Below, in pieces: positions 11,557 through 19,627 of a DNA stretch of 37,277 nt. Numbering within the stretch: the first letter of the stretch is position 1; the number at the start of each line of letters is the position of its first letter. The notes beneath the pieces are model-generated. The model was not told the origin of the DNA. It was given only the letters and a program-made list of their open reading frames with translations, and searched no databases. Source of the DNA: Candidatus Sulfotelmatobacter sp. (lineage in GTDB: Bacteria > Acidobacteriota > Terriglobia > Terriglobales > Acidobacteriaceae); the NCBI GenBank assembly GCA_030044775.1, contig JASICF010000221.1, positions 1 to 37,277 on the forward strand, read 5' to 3'. A program made the position numbers and the translations under genes.

Positions 11557-11754
11557 TCACCAGGCTTTCGAGCGATGCGGCCACCGTGCCGTGAATGCAG
11601 GTTTGGGGGACGTCTGATTGTGCAGCGAAAGTCTGAGCGTTTGGCAGGATTCGTGGACCGGCAACCCGTTCTCATCCACCTTGCAGTTTTCAAGCGAGGT
11701 AGGTTTGCCACAGATCCAGCAGGTGTGAGTGGCTTTACTATTTTGGTTGGTCAT
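11557..11754 (-). CDS. Small Cys-rich zinc-ribbon-like protein
   Basis: A 65-residue protein with four well-spaced cysteines: CWIC (Cys12, Cys15), Cys24 and Cys37 in HESC, with a histidine next to the last. CxxC...C...HxxC spacing suggests a small zinc-binding knuckle. The core CWICGKPTSLENCKVDENG followed by LPVHESC reads as a genuine folded motif. The last ~20 residues are low in structure and could vary. The ATG has only a weak purine-rich site upstream. Neighbours are the palindromic repeat and small genes. Possible roles are metal binding or nucleic-acid/protein interaction; not determinable from sequence. Confidence 0.6.
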   Translation of the reverse strand: MTNQNSKATHTCWICGKPTSLENCKVDENGLPVHESCQTLRLSLHNQTSPKPAFTARWPHRSKAW

Positions 11755-12046
11755 AAAAAGTCTCGCCGTGCGTAATCACCGTTGCACAAGAGACCTTCCC
11801 GAGCGCTCCGAGACGGCTGCAATGTGAACTCTAGCTCCATTGTGCGCCCGTTTTGCGAGAGCAGGGCTAACGCCAAAGTGCGCCATACAGCGTTTCCTGA
11901 GCGAATGGCTCGACCCGCAGAGCTTCCATCCCACCGTTTACCTTCGAGTTACTTTCGCTTTCAGATTCCTTCGCCGGCCAAATCACTGGCGCAAATTGGC
12001 GTTCACAGGAAAAGCGAGCTGCGGGATACTGTTGCAGTCAATCTCC

Positions 12047-12310
12047 ATGGCAGCCGAACCCTCACGTTCCGCTCTTGCCTCGGCGCGTTTTCCTTCCTGG
12101 CAGCCCGCCTATGAAGCCGCTCTGCACTCCACCGATACGCGCGCGCTGTTCAAGCTGGTCGAGGTCGCGGAGTCCGTTATGCTGGTTCGCCGCGACCTCT
12201 TGAGTGGAGATTCGCGCCACCACGCCGAGTTGTATGCCCTCGAACAAGCGCTGCGCATGCTCGCCGTGATTAAGAAAGAGCGCTTGCTGTTTCCTTCGGC
12301 TTCTGTGTAG
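12047..12310 (+). CDS. Short helical protein, unknown function
   Basis: An 87-residue, mostly helical protein (YEAALHSTDTRALFKLVEVAE, then RRDLL and EQALRMLAVIKKERL). I recognise no catalytic motif. The frame is open much further upstream, but those codons look noncoding, so I use the ATG at MAAEPSRSAL. The pattern of a two-helix unit with conserved-looking Lys/Glu and a final KKERL resembles small proteins seen repeatedly in acidobacterial genomes. It sits 28 bp before the next gene in the same direction and may share its transcript. Function unknown. Confidence 0.5.
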   Translation: MAAEPSRSALASARFPSWQPAYEAALHSTDTRALFKLVEVAESVMLVRRDLLSGDSRHHAELYALEQALRMLAVIKKERLLFPSASV

Positions 12311-12338
12311 GCTTGCCGCGCACGCTCTCAAGCCTTAT

Positions 12339-12701
12339 ATGGCGAAACGAAGCGATTCTCTCGAAGACCGGCTTTCCCGCTATCGGGAAATCACCATCAC
12401 GGTAACCGGTCGAACATCCGGCCGCGCCATTTCAAACCCGGTATGGTTTGTCTTCGAAGATGGAAAGCTGTACCTCTTGCCGGTGAAAGGATCCGATACT
12501 CAGTGGTACAAAAATGTCTTGAAGAACTCCAGCCTGCACGTCGACGCGCGGGGCGCCGAGGCAGATTTTCAAGTGACTCCCATCACCGATGCCCAGAGGG
12601 TCCGGTCTGTGGTTGAGAGATTCCGGTCGAAGTACGGAGCCGGCGACGTGAAGAAGTACTACTCCAAGTTCGACGTCGCGATTGTCGCGCCCGCCCACTG
12701 A
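12339..12701 (+). CDS. Deazaflavin (F420)-type nitroreductase-family protein
   Basis: A 120-residue small beta-barrel oxidoreductase of the split-barrel flavin/deazaflavin family (DUF385-like). Signatures are TVTGRTSGRAISNPVWFV (substrate-entry strand with conserved TGR-SG), GKLYLLPVKGSDTQWYKN (the LxPxxG...W-KN pattern of cofactor phosphate binding) and the acidic/basic C terminus. Relatives reduce nitro-compounds or quinones with F420H2, though some bind FMN or haem and are not enzymes. No F420 biosynthesis gene is in this window. Start ATG, following the small gene by 28 bp. Family assignment is fairly safe, cofactor is inference. Confidence 0.7.
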   Translation: MAKRSDSLEDRLSRYREITITVTGRTSGRAISNPVWFVFEDGKLYLLPVKGSDTQWYKNVLKNSSLHVDARGAEADFQVTPITDAQRVRSVVERFRSKYGAGDVKKYYSKFDVAIVAPAH

Positions 12702-12963
12702 CCCGGTTCCCTGGAATAATTCGCGCGCCTGATACAGGAATTAGCCCGGGCGAGACGCTGAACAAATCCACCCGGGATCGGGAAGCCGCCCGGGCAACCC
12801 AGCGAAGAGAAGAATCGACTCGCATATTGCAAACCAGCCAAACCGCGACGCATTGAAATGTTTCTCGCCGCGTTCCAGCGTGTTGCCGAGGTCATCGATT
12901 GCTCGGCGTGAAGCGGGTTATTATGCTGTTGGGGTTTTATCTCTTTTCTTGAGGAGCATTCGC

Positions 12964-14820
12964 ATGGAACGGCACCGCATTCGGTTGGTGTTTCCCGTCT
13001 TAGCACTGGCGCTGGCCGCATCCCCCGCGCTCGCCCAAGAAACCATCTCCGTCAGTGTGGATGCGACTAGAACCCAGCAGAAATTGCTGCACTCGCATTT
13101 GGTGATTCCGGTCAAGCCTGGGCCTTTAACGCTCTACTACCCGAAGTGGATTCCGGGTGAACACAGCCCCGGTGGGCCCATCGGAAATCTTACGGGCCTC
13201 AAATTCGAGGCAGGCGGAAAGACCATTCCATGGGAGCGCGATCTGCTCGATGTTTTTACCTTTCACTTGGAAATCCCCCGCGGCGTCAGTCATCTCGATG
13301 CCAATTTCGACTATATCGAAAACGACGGCGCGTCAGCCACCGACAAATTGCTGGTTCTCGAATGGAATGAAGTCGTACTTTATCCCTCAGACATTCCGGC
13401 CGAGAAGCTTGCCTACCAAGCCAAACTCGTAATGCCGGACGGATGGAAATTCGGCACCTCGCTTCCCGTAGAAAACGCGGCTGCGAACCAGGTTTTATTC
13501 AAGCCGATCTCCCTCGACTTGCTCGTGGATTCGCCCGTCATTACTGGAGAATATTACCGCAGCATCGACCTGACGCCGGCCGGCGAACCTGTTCATCATG
13601 AAATCGACATCGCTGCCGACAGCGCGGATGCTCTGAACATGAGCCCCGAAAATCAACGAGAAATGACGAATCTGGTAGCCGAATCGGGGAAACTTTTTGG
13701 CGCTCGCCACTATCGCGACTATCATTTTCTGCTCGCGCTCAGCGACCATGTCGCGCACTTCGGCCTCGAACACCACGAGTCAAACAACAGCCGCTTGCCG
13801 GAGCGAACTCTTCTCTTGCCCAGTTCTGGGGAGATGCTTGGAGGACTTCTGGCACACGAATTTGTGCACTCGTGGAATGGCAAATTTCGCCGTCCCGCCG
13901 ATCTGACCGTCCCTTACTATGAGCAGCCAATGAAGACAGACCTTCTATGGGGCTATGAGGGTCTTACAGACTATCTCGGTCCCATGTTAGCCGCTCGCAG
14001 CGGCCTGTGGACGCCCGACCTGTACCACGAGTATCTCGCGAGCATCGCGGCCATGCTGGGCCCGGGACGCCCTGGCCGAACCTGGCGTCCGTTACTCGAC
14101 ACCGCCGTCGGAGAGCCTGAGCTTGGCTTCGTTCGAGGCGGTTGGCTGGATTGGCGGCGCGGCACCGACTATTACGATGAGGGCGATCTGCTTTGGCTCG
14201 AAGTAGCAACCATCATTCATCGCGAGTCCGGCGGAAAGAAATCGATTGATGATTTTTGCCAGGAATTCCACGGAGGGCCCAATCATGGCCCGGAGGTAAA
14301 AACTTATACCTTCGACGACCTGGTCAAGACGCTCAACGCCATCGCGCCGTTTGATTGGGCCGGATTTCTTCACACCAGATTGACTTCCACTTCTCCGGAT
14401 GCGCCTGTCGGGGGAATCGAAAACGGCGGATGGAAGGTGGTGTTCAACGACAAACCTTTGAAGCTGGAAGGACACGCTGGCAAGCCTGGCGACGTCTATT
14501 CTATCGGCCTCAAGATCGGCACCGATGGGATGGTCACCGACTCTATCGTCGGCAGTCCTGCGTTTGAGGCCGGCATCTCTTCGCAGATGAAGGTAATCGG
14601 CGTCAATGGCCGCCTGTACACCCCGGAATTGCTCTCGGACGCGATCAGCTCTGCGAAAGACACTTCACAACCGATCACACTTCTCGTCGTGATAGACGAT
14701 TATTTTCGAACCTGCACGATCAATTATCACGGCGGCGCGCGTTATCCGCACCTGGTGCGCGATGATCAGCATCCGGACTACCTTGACGAGTTAATCAAGC
14801 CCCAGGCCGCGAGCCATTAG
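12964..14820 (+). CDS. Exported M61 family (glycyl aminopeptidase) peptidase with PDZ domain
   Basis: A 618-residue metallopeptidase. A GAGGAG eight bases before the ATG and the signal peptide (LVFPVLALALAASPALAQ) fix the start and imply export. An N-terminal beta domain (residues ~25-190, with WIPGEHSPGGP) is followed by the catalytic domain with LAHEFVHSWNGK: His298, Glu299 and His302 are the HExxH residues, and Glu332 in GYEGLTDYLG is the likely third zinc ligand. Near the C terminus is a PDZ domain (GLKIGTDGMVTDSIVGSPA ... VIGVNG). This order matches M61 peptidases, which remove N-terminal residues from peptides and are common in Acidobacteriota and other heterotrophs. It stands alone, followed by a 250-bp gap. 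Confidence 0.9.
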   Translation: MERHRIRLVFPVLALALAASPALAQETISVSVDATRTQQKLLHSHLVIPVKPGPLTLYYPKWIPGEHSPGGPIGNLTGLKFEAGGKTIPWERDLLDVFTFHLEIPRGVSHLDANFDYIENDGASATDKLLVLEWNEVVLYPSDIPAEKLAYQAKLVMPDGWKFGTSLPVENAAANQVLFKPISLDLLVDSPVITGEYYRSIDLTPAGEPVHHEIDIAADSADALNMSPENQREMTNLVAESGKLFGARHYRDYHFLLALSDHVAHFGLEHHESNNSRLPERTLLLPSSGEMLGGLLAHEFVHSWNGKFRRPADLTVPYYEQPMKTDLLWGYEGLTDYLGPMLAARSGLWTPDLYHEYLASIAAMLGPGRPGRTWRPLLDTAVGEPELGFVRGGWLDWRRGTDYYDEGDLLWLEVATIIHRESGGKKSIDDFCQEFHGGPNHGPEVKTYTFDDLVKTLNAIAPFDWAGFLHTRLTSTSPDAPVGGIENGGWKVVFNDKPLKLEGHAGKPGDVYSIGLKIGTDGMVTDSIVGSPAFEAGISSQMKVIGVNGRLYTPELLSDAISSAKDTSQPITLLVVIDDYFRTCTINYHGGARYPHLVRDDQHPDYLDELIKPQAASH

Positions 14821-15070
14821 GAGGCACCAGCCTTGTCTCTGTGATAACGCCCGGTTGTGGCGCCGAAGAGGATTGAACGTGGGTCGGCTCGATTCTCAAT
14901 GAATGCCAACCCCTGTGGCAACGCCTGACCGCGGCCTCGTTTGCTGCAGCAAGAAATCAAAGATTGCCCCTGGAGGCTTGACTACCTGGATTCTCCCGCC
15001 GGGACGAGAAGCCAACCTCCCTCGTAGACTATCTGCCCCGAGCAAGCACCGGTCGCGAACGAGGTGAATT

Positions 15071-16006
15071 GTGGTCAAGCCTTTGACGGTTGCCTTCTGT
15101 GTCATCTCCGGATTTGTAATTCTGCGGGCGCAGACACCATCCTGGCAGCCATCGCCGGGGCATATGCAAGTTCCGATATGGCCGGCGGGCAAGGTGCCTG
15201 ATACGCGGCCGGTTGCGGGGCCGGAGTCCACACAAAAAGTTGGCGACGAGCCACCCGGCGCGATTGTCGTGGGGAAGGTCTCCACGCCTACGATGACGGT
15301 TTATTCCCCGAAGGGAAAAAATAGCGGCGCAGCGGTTGTCGTCTTTCCTGGCGGAGGCTATTGGGTTCTTTACATGGATCTGGAAGGCACCGAGGTTTGT
15401 GATTGGCTGACGTCCAAGGGGATCACGTGTGTGCTGTTGAAATACCGCGTGCCGGGAAACGGGCTGTTTCCGAGATCGGGCCCGTATCCGAAATCACCGA
15501 TGGCGTTGGAAGATGCGCAGAGGACTTTGGGGTTGGTTCGTCTTCACGCCGTGGAGTGGGACATCGATCCGCGCAAGGTTGGAGTGCTTGGATTTTCAGC
15601 GGGGGGCCATCTGGTGGCAGCGATCGGCACGCATTTTGAGAAACGCTTGTACCGGGCTGTCGATGCCGCCGACAAAGAAAGCTGCCGTCCGGATTTCGGC
15701 GTCGCTCTTTATCCGGGGCATATGCTGGAGAATACCTCGAAAGAATCTGAGTTGAATCCCTTTGTCCCTGTCACGAGACGGACGCCGCCCATGTTTATCG
15801 TGCAGGCGGAGGATGATCCGGTGGACCCGATACAGAACTCGCTGGTTTATTACGCGGCGCTAAAGAGAGCTGGTGTGCCTGTCGAGATGCATTTGTATGC
15901 GCACGGCGGGCATGGCTTTGGGCTGCGGCGCTCGAACTCTCCCATTACCGCCTGGCCCCAGTTAGTGGAGACGTGGCTTGAAACAATCGGGATAACTTCT
16001 GAATAG
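15071..16006 (+). CDS. Exported alpha/beta hydrolase (esterase-like)
   Basis: A 311-residue predicted exported hydrolase with an N-terminal hydrophobic signal (VAFCVISGFVILRAQ) and no further membrane segments. Visible family features are the oxyanion loop FPGGGYWVLYMDLEG, the nucleophile elbow GFSAGG (Ser176), a candidate Asp in QAEDDPVDPIQNS and catalytic His281 in HGGHGFGL. The arrangement resembles the acetyl-xylan-esterase/BD-FAE group acting on carbohydrate or carboxylic esters. The start is GTG, with an alternative in-frame start not excluded. It converges on a SelA-like gene. No sugar-transport or glycosidase gene adjoins, so the substrate is unknown. Confidence 0.85.
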   Translation: MVKPLTVAFCVISGFVILRAQTPSWQPSPGHMQVPIWPAGKVPDTRPVAGPESTQKVGDEPPGAIVVGKVSTPTMTVYSPKGKNSGAAVVVFPGGGYWVLYMDLEGTEVCDWLTSKGITCVLLKYRVPGNGLFPRSGPYPKSPMALEDAQRTLGLVRLHAVEWDIDPRKVGVLGFSAGGHLVAAIGTHFEKRLYRAVDAADKESCRPDFGVALYPGHMLENTSKESELNPFVPVTRRTPPMFIVQAEDDPVDPIQNSLVYYAALKRAGVPVEMHLYAHGGHGFGLRRSNSPITAWPQLVETWLETIGITSE

Positions 16007-16159
16007 TCGCTCGGCGGGTCGCAAAGGTCGACAGATTTGAACGCAGGAGCAGCTTTGATTTGCGATAACTCACGACGACGCTCGTTAGACTCGGGCGAGC
16101 GAACCTCGCCGGGCGGATTCGCCAGTCGACGTAAACGATCTATCGATTTCTCGGAAAAC

Positions 16160-17461
16160 TTACGCCTGCTTGGTGAGTGCCGCGCGAATGCGCTGGCCCA
16201 CGATCACATCTTCGCCAGGCTGCAGCATCCACACGCCAACCACAAGCGTGTTTGCATCTGCCGGTATGCCCTGGTTAGGCTTCTGGCCCGTGTTCGGATT
16301 CAGTTCAATCGAGGGCGTACCCTTGCGCAAAGCAGCGACGACCTGAGCAGTGGTGACGCCGGTGACCGCCGGGTCGAAGCGTATGAGGAGATGTGGAACG
16401 TGGTTGGCGATCCGCGGGACCACCGTCTCCGTCCTCACTGAAGGGATGCCCTTCATCGCACTGGCAATTAGATCGGCGCGCTTCTGGTAGTCGCCCTGCA
16501 TCGACTCCTCCGTGTGCGCAAGAACCCAGTCGACCGCCGCTACCATGCCCACAATCTGCTCCTTCGCTACCTTCATGCCGCGGCCGATGCCCTCACCCGG
16601 ATTGTTGTTCTCCTGGGCCAGATCGGTAAGAACCTTCCTGCCCAGAAGCAGCCCGGCGTTTTGTGGGCCGCGCATTCCCTTCCCTCCGGAAAACGCAACC
16701 AGGTCGAAACCCATGCCCGTGTATTTCCATAGATTTGAAATCGGTGGCATGTCGGCGGCTGCATCCAGGTGGCACGGAATCTTGTAATCGTGGGCCACCT
16801 TCAGCCACTCTTCCCGACCGATCTGCGCGCTGCCGGCGATACCATCCTCGTCTTCTGCAGCGTTGAAGAAGTTCGTCATCACCGCGTTGCCGGCCGCACA
16901 GGCGCGCTTATATTCGTCGAGCGTGACGACCTCGGTCACCCGGGCCCCGCAAAGATACATGGCGCGGTCATACTCATAGCGGTGCGCACGCTGGACGATG
17001 ACCTGATTCTTTTTCCCGTCGATCGCCTGCGGCATGTCGAGAATATCGATGTTGTTTGCGTACTGCATGCAGGCGGCGGTCGCGAGGCTGATGGCTCCCG
17101 ACGCGCCGGAAGTCACGACCGCTCCTTCGCATTTAAGGCGACGCGCGATATATTCGCCGGCCTTCTGCTGCAGTTCGCGCAGGCGGACGGGATGCAGGGC
17201 AGACTTCTGCACCGCGACCAGAACTTCCGGGGGCATGCAGGCAGCGGTCAGCGTGGTGTAGGTGCCGGCAGCGTTGATAATCTTGGTCACACCAAGCTTA
17301 TCGTAGTAATCCTCACCATCAGACGATACCGTCGCGGAGGACAGACTCTGGGCAGAGGAAACCAGAGGCGCCGCGCCCAGCGCCGCGGCCAGCGAACCGG
17401 TCCAGCGAAAGAAGTGGCGGCGAGAGAGAAAGCCTGCTTGCGATTCGCTTGATACTGGCAT
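16160..17461 (-). CDS. SelA-like PLP-dependent protein with Tat-type signal
   Basis: A 433-residue fold-type I PLP enzyme related to seryl-tRNA selenium transferase (SelA) and to the ammonia-lyase/aldolase relatives of SelA. AAGGAG eight bases before the ATG fixes the start. The N terminus carries SRRHFFRW followed by GSLAAALGAAPL, a twin-arginine signal. The PLP lysine is Lys261 in SGGKGMRGP; other landmarks are VVTSGASGAISLATAACMQ and HLDAAADMPP. A Tat signal means a folded, cofactor-loaded protein is exported, which does not fit tRNA-dependent selenocysteine synthesis. A periplasmic lyase acting on an amino acid or amino sugar is more plausible. No selB, selD or tRNA-Sec is nearby. Divergent from the STAS gene. 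Confidence 0.85.
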   Translation of the reverse strand: MPVSSESQAGFLSRRHFFRWTGSLAAALGAAPLVSSAQSLSSATVSSDGEDYYDKLGVTKIINAAGTYTTLTAACMPPEVLVAVQKSALHPVRLRELQQKAGEYIARRLKCEGAVVTSGASGAISLATAACMQYANNIDILDMPQAIDGKKNQVIVQRAHRYEYDRAMYLCGARVTEVVTLDEYKRACAAGNAVMTNFFNAAEDEDGIAGSAQIGREEWLKVAHDYKIPCHLDAAADMPPISNLWKYTGMGFDLVAFSGGKGMRGPQNAGLLLGRKVLTDLAQENNNPGEGIGRGMKVAKEQIVGMVAAVDWVLAHTEESMQGDYQKRADLIASAMKGIPSVRTETVVPRIANHVPHLLIRFDPAVTGVTTAQVVAALRKGTPSIELNPNTGQKPNQGIPADANTLVVGVWMLQPGEDVIVGQRIRAALTKQA

Positions 17462-17614
17462 GCCTGTGACTCCTTTTATTGCAATGAGGTTACAACAAGT
17501 AGTGCCAGGATACAGCCCTTCCTGTAGGTCAAATTTTCCCTGGTTTCTGGCGAAAAATCTCAGCCGTTGATCAACAAGGCTCTCACTCCGCACAAAATAC
17601 AAGCTGCAGATTAA

Positions 17615-17630
17615 TGGCACGATCCTTGCA
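17615..17630 (+). promoter_or_regulatory. Sigma-54 (RpoN) -24/-12 promoter
   Basis: TGGCACGATCCTTGCA matches the sigma-54 consensus TGGCAC-R-N4-TTGCW at every defined position, with GG and GC separated by exactly ten bases. Predicted transcription start is near 17641, about 23 bases before the STAS gene's ATG, leaving room for its GGAGAAG ribosome-binding site. An upstream enhancer site for an activator was not identified. Confidence 0.8.
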
Positions 17631-17663
17631 ACTGCGCCAGGGGGACTGAGGCTGGAGAAGAAT

Positions 17664-18026
17664 ATGCGGAGCGTTCACGTAGAGAACATCGGCGACATGG
17701 CAGTCATTGAGTGTGAAGGCCGGATTGTCCGGAGCGAAGCCGCTCTTGAATTACGCAAAGCGGTCAATTTACAAAGCGATGCCCGAATCATTGTCCTCGA
17801 TTTATCGGAAGTCACCGCCATCGAAGGCGGAGGTCTCGGGATGCTCATCTTTCTGCAGCGATGGGCTCGCAGCCGCGGTATTCGGCTCAAGTTGTTCAAT
17901 CCCCGTCGATCTGTGCGTGACCGGCTTGAGCAGGCCAGTTCGATGCAAGAGTTCGACATCGTCACGCTGGACGAAATGATGGCGCTAATCGCCTGTGCCG
18001 ACAGCCGATATGCGCAAGCTGCCTGA
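17664..18026 (+). CDS. STAS-domain protein (anti-sigma-factor-antagonist-like), phospho-serine missing
   Basis: A 120-residue single STAS domain, as in SpoIIAA/RsbV anti-anti-sigma factors: a beta strand AVIECEGRIV, IIVLDLSEVTAIEGGGLGML as the core strand-helix, and a C-terminal ARSRGIRLKLFNP. In partner-switching antagonists the loop reads D-S-S-G-L-G and its first serine is phosphorylated by the anti-sigma kinase. Here it is E54-G55-G56-G57-L58-G59, so it cannot be phosphorylated there and may be constitutively active or serve another binding role. A GGAGAAG precedes the ATG. Driven by a strong sigma-54 promoter. No anti-sigma kinase gene is adjacent. Confidence 0.85.
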   Translation: MRSVHVENIGDMAVIECEGRIVRSEAALELRKAVNLQSDARIIVLDLSEVTAIEGGGLGMLIFLQRWARSRGIRLKLFNPRRSVRDRLEQASSMQEFDIVTLDEMMALIACADSRYAQAA

Positions 18027-18147
18027 CCCTGTTGCATCGCAGCGGTCTGCCCATTCGGCGCGGTGATGCATTCGAGGTTGCTTCGCCAGAACCCCTCCGG
18101 CGGGAAGTCAATAGCCATTCAGCCCAAGGCTCGATCGGAGCAAAAGA

Positions 18148-19536
18148 TCAGGCTGAGCAGTCGGATAGTCTACCCACGCCGCGCGGGGTCGCCTCGGTGA
18201 AGGTCATGCGGATTCCGTGCTCGGGCCGCAAAATCACCATGGGACGCGCCTCGATGGTCTGGCCTGGAACCGTGCAGAAATCATATTTTCTGAGCAGAAC
18301 GCTCAGAATCATCAGCATCTGCAGCATGGCGTAGTTGCCTCCGATACATCCCCGGGGGCCAGCCCCAAAGGGCAAATGAGCGAAGGGCGTCAGAAGCTTC
18401 TCCTTTGCTTTGGAAAAGCGCTCCTGATCGAAAGTCTCCGCGTTCTCCCAGTATTGCGGCGAGTGGTGCACGCCATAAATAAACACAATGACCGTCGCCC
18501 CCTGGGGTATTTCCACACCCGCCGCACAGTCGTCTGCCAGAGCGACTCGGTCGACCATCCAAAATGGCGGGTAAAGGCGCAAGGCCTCCATGATTAACTG
18601 AGTCGTAAACTCAAACTTTGGAACATCGGAGTAAGTCAGAGGCTTTTCGCCCAGCACGGAATCGAACTCGTCTCGCGCCCGGTCGACGCATTCCGGACGC
18701 GAACTGAGCAGGTAGAGGAACCACGATAAGGCGTTCGATGAGGTTTCATGGCCGGCAACCAGCAGTTGCATGCTTTCGCTAAGGATCAGTTCGTCGCTCA
18801 TGCCATGGCCGTCGCTGTAGCGAGCGTCCATCAGGATCTGCAGGAGATCGTGACCTGGCGCCTCCTTGCGCCGGCGCTGGAGGTATTCGCGCAGAACGGC
18901 GAAGGCGCGGTTTCGCATTTCCCAGTGTCTTTGTAGTTCGCCCGAGACCGCAAACCAGGGATTCAGATAGGGCTGAATGGTTTGCCGAACCATGAATTCC
19001 TGCACGGTCGAAATGGCCACGCTGATGAGGTCGATGTCTTCATCCCTCAACCGCGCGCCAAACAAAGATCTAGCCACCATCGAAAAGGTAATCTTCATCA
19101 TCAGCGGGTAGATGTCAACAGGGCCGGTGCGGGCCTGCCGGTCGAAGTTCCGCAGCGAGTCGGCGAGCGAGTCCTGCATGATCGACGACAAAATTTCGAG
19201 TTGCTTTCGCTCAAAGCCCGTTTGGATAAGGCGCCGTTGCGTCTTCCAGGCTTCCCCCTCGGTAGTAAGAAGACCCTTGCCTAAGAAATGACCCATTCGC
19301 TTCTTTTGGATTTCGGACTTGTGGTAGTTCTCCGAATTGGTCTTCAGCACATGCTGAATCACAAGGGGATTGATGGTGACGATCGCTTCTTTCAGACCAC
19401 CCAAATAGATCCGGAACGTGTCCCCGAAGGCTTCGTTGTATCTGGACAAAACCTGCACCGGATTGTGGGCCATCGCGCGGGAATCCGCAAAGCAGCGAAA
19501 TCGGGAAACAACGGGGATAGGTGTTGATGAACTCAT
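18148..19536 (-). CDS. Cytochrome P450
   Basis: A 462-residue haem-thiolate monooxygenase with a normal single-domain length. Landmarks are the I-helix AGHETSS (261-267), ExxR as EALR (317-320) and the haem loop FGAGPRGCIGG with Cys397. No N-terminal membrane anchor and no fused reductase, so it needs separate ferredoxin/flavodoxin partners, which are not in the window. It is the second gene of an operon with a fatty-acid desaturase 91 bp upstream, and faces a FAAL-ACP-reductase across the divergent region, which favours a fatty-acyl substrate (hydroxylation, epoxidation or further desaturation). That is inference from context. The start ATG has a weak AGGG site. Confidence 0.92.
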   Translation of the reverse strand: MSSSTPIPVVSRFRCFADSRAMAHNPVQVLSRYNEAFGDTFRIYLGGLKEAIVTINPLVIQHVLKTNSENYHKSEIQKKRMGHFLGKGLLTTEGEAWKTQRRLIQTGFERKQLEILSSIMQDSLADSLRNFDRQARTGPVDIYPLMMKITFSMVARSLFGARLRDEDIDLISVAISTVQEFMVRQTIQPYLNPWFAVSGELQRHWEMRNRAFAVLREYLQRRRKEAPGHDLLQILMDARYSDGHGMSDELILSESMQLLVAGHETSSNALSWFLYLLSSRPECVDRARDEFDSVLGEKPLTYSDVPKFEFTTQLIMEALRLYPPFWMVDRVALADDCAAGVEIPQGATVIVFIYGVHHSPQYWENAETFDQERFSKAKEKLLTPFAHLPFGAGPRGCIGGNYAMLQMLMILSVLLRKYDFCTVPGQTIEARPMVILRPEHGIRMTFTEATPRGVGRLSDCSA

Positions 19537-19627
19537 ACCCTGTAGTCCCGATGTTTGCCGCGAACCAGAGGAGTTTGCATGTTTCTTATAGGAAGCGGTG
19601 GCTGCGCAAAAGATAAAACGCTCAGAA

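Noticed and set aside
16769..17452. 227-aa plus-strand frame opposite the SelA-like gene
   Set aside because: Antisense shadow; the minus-strand frame has complete PLP-enzyme motifs.
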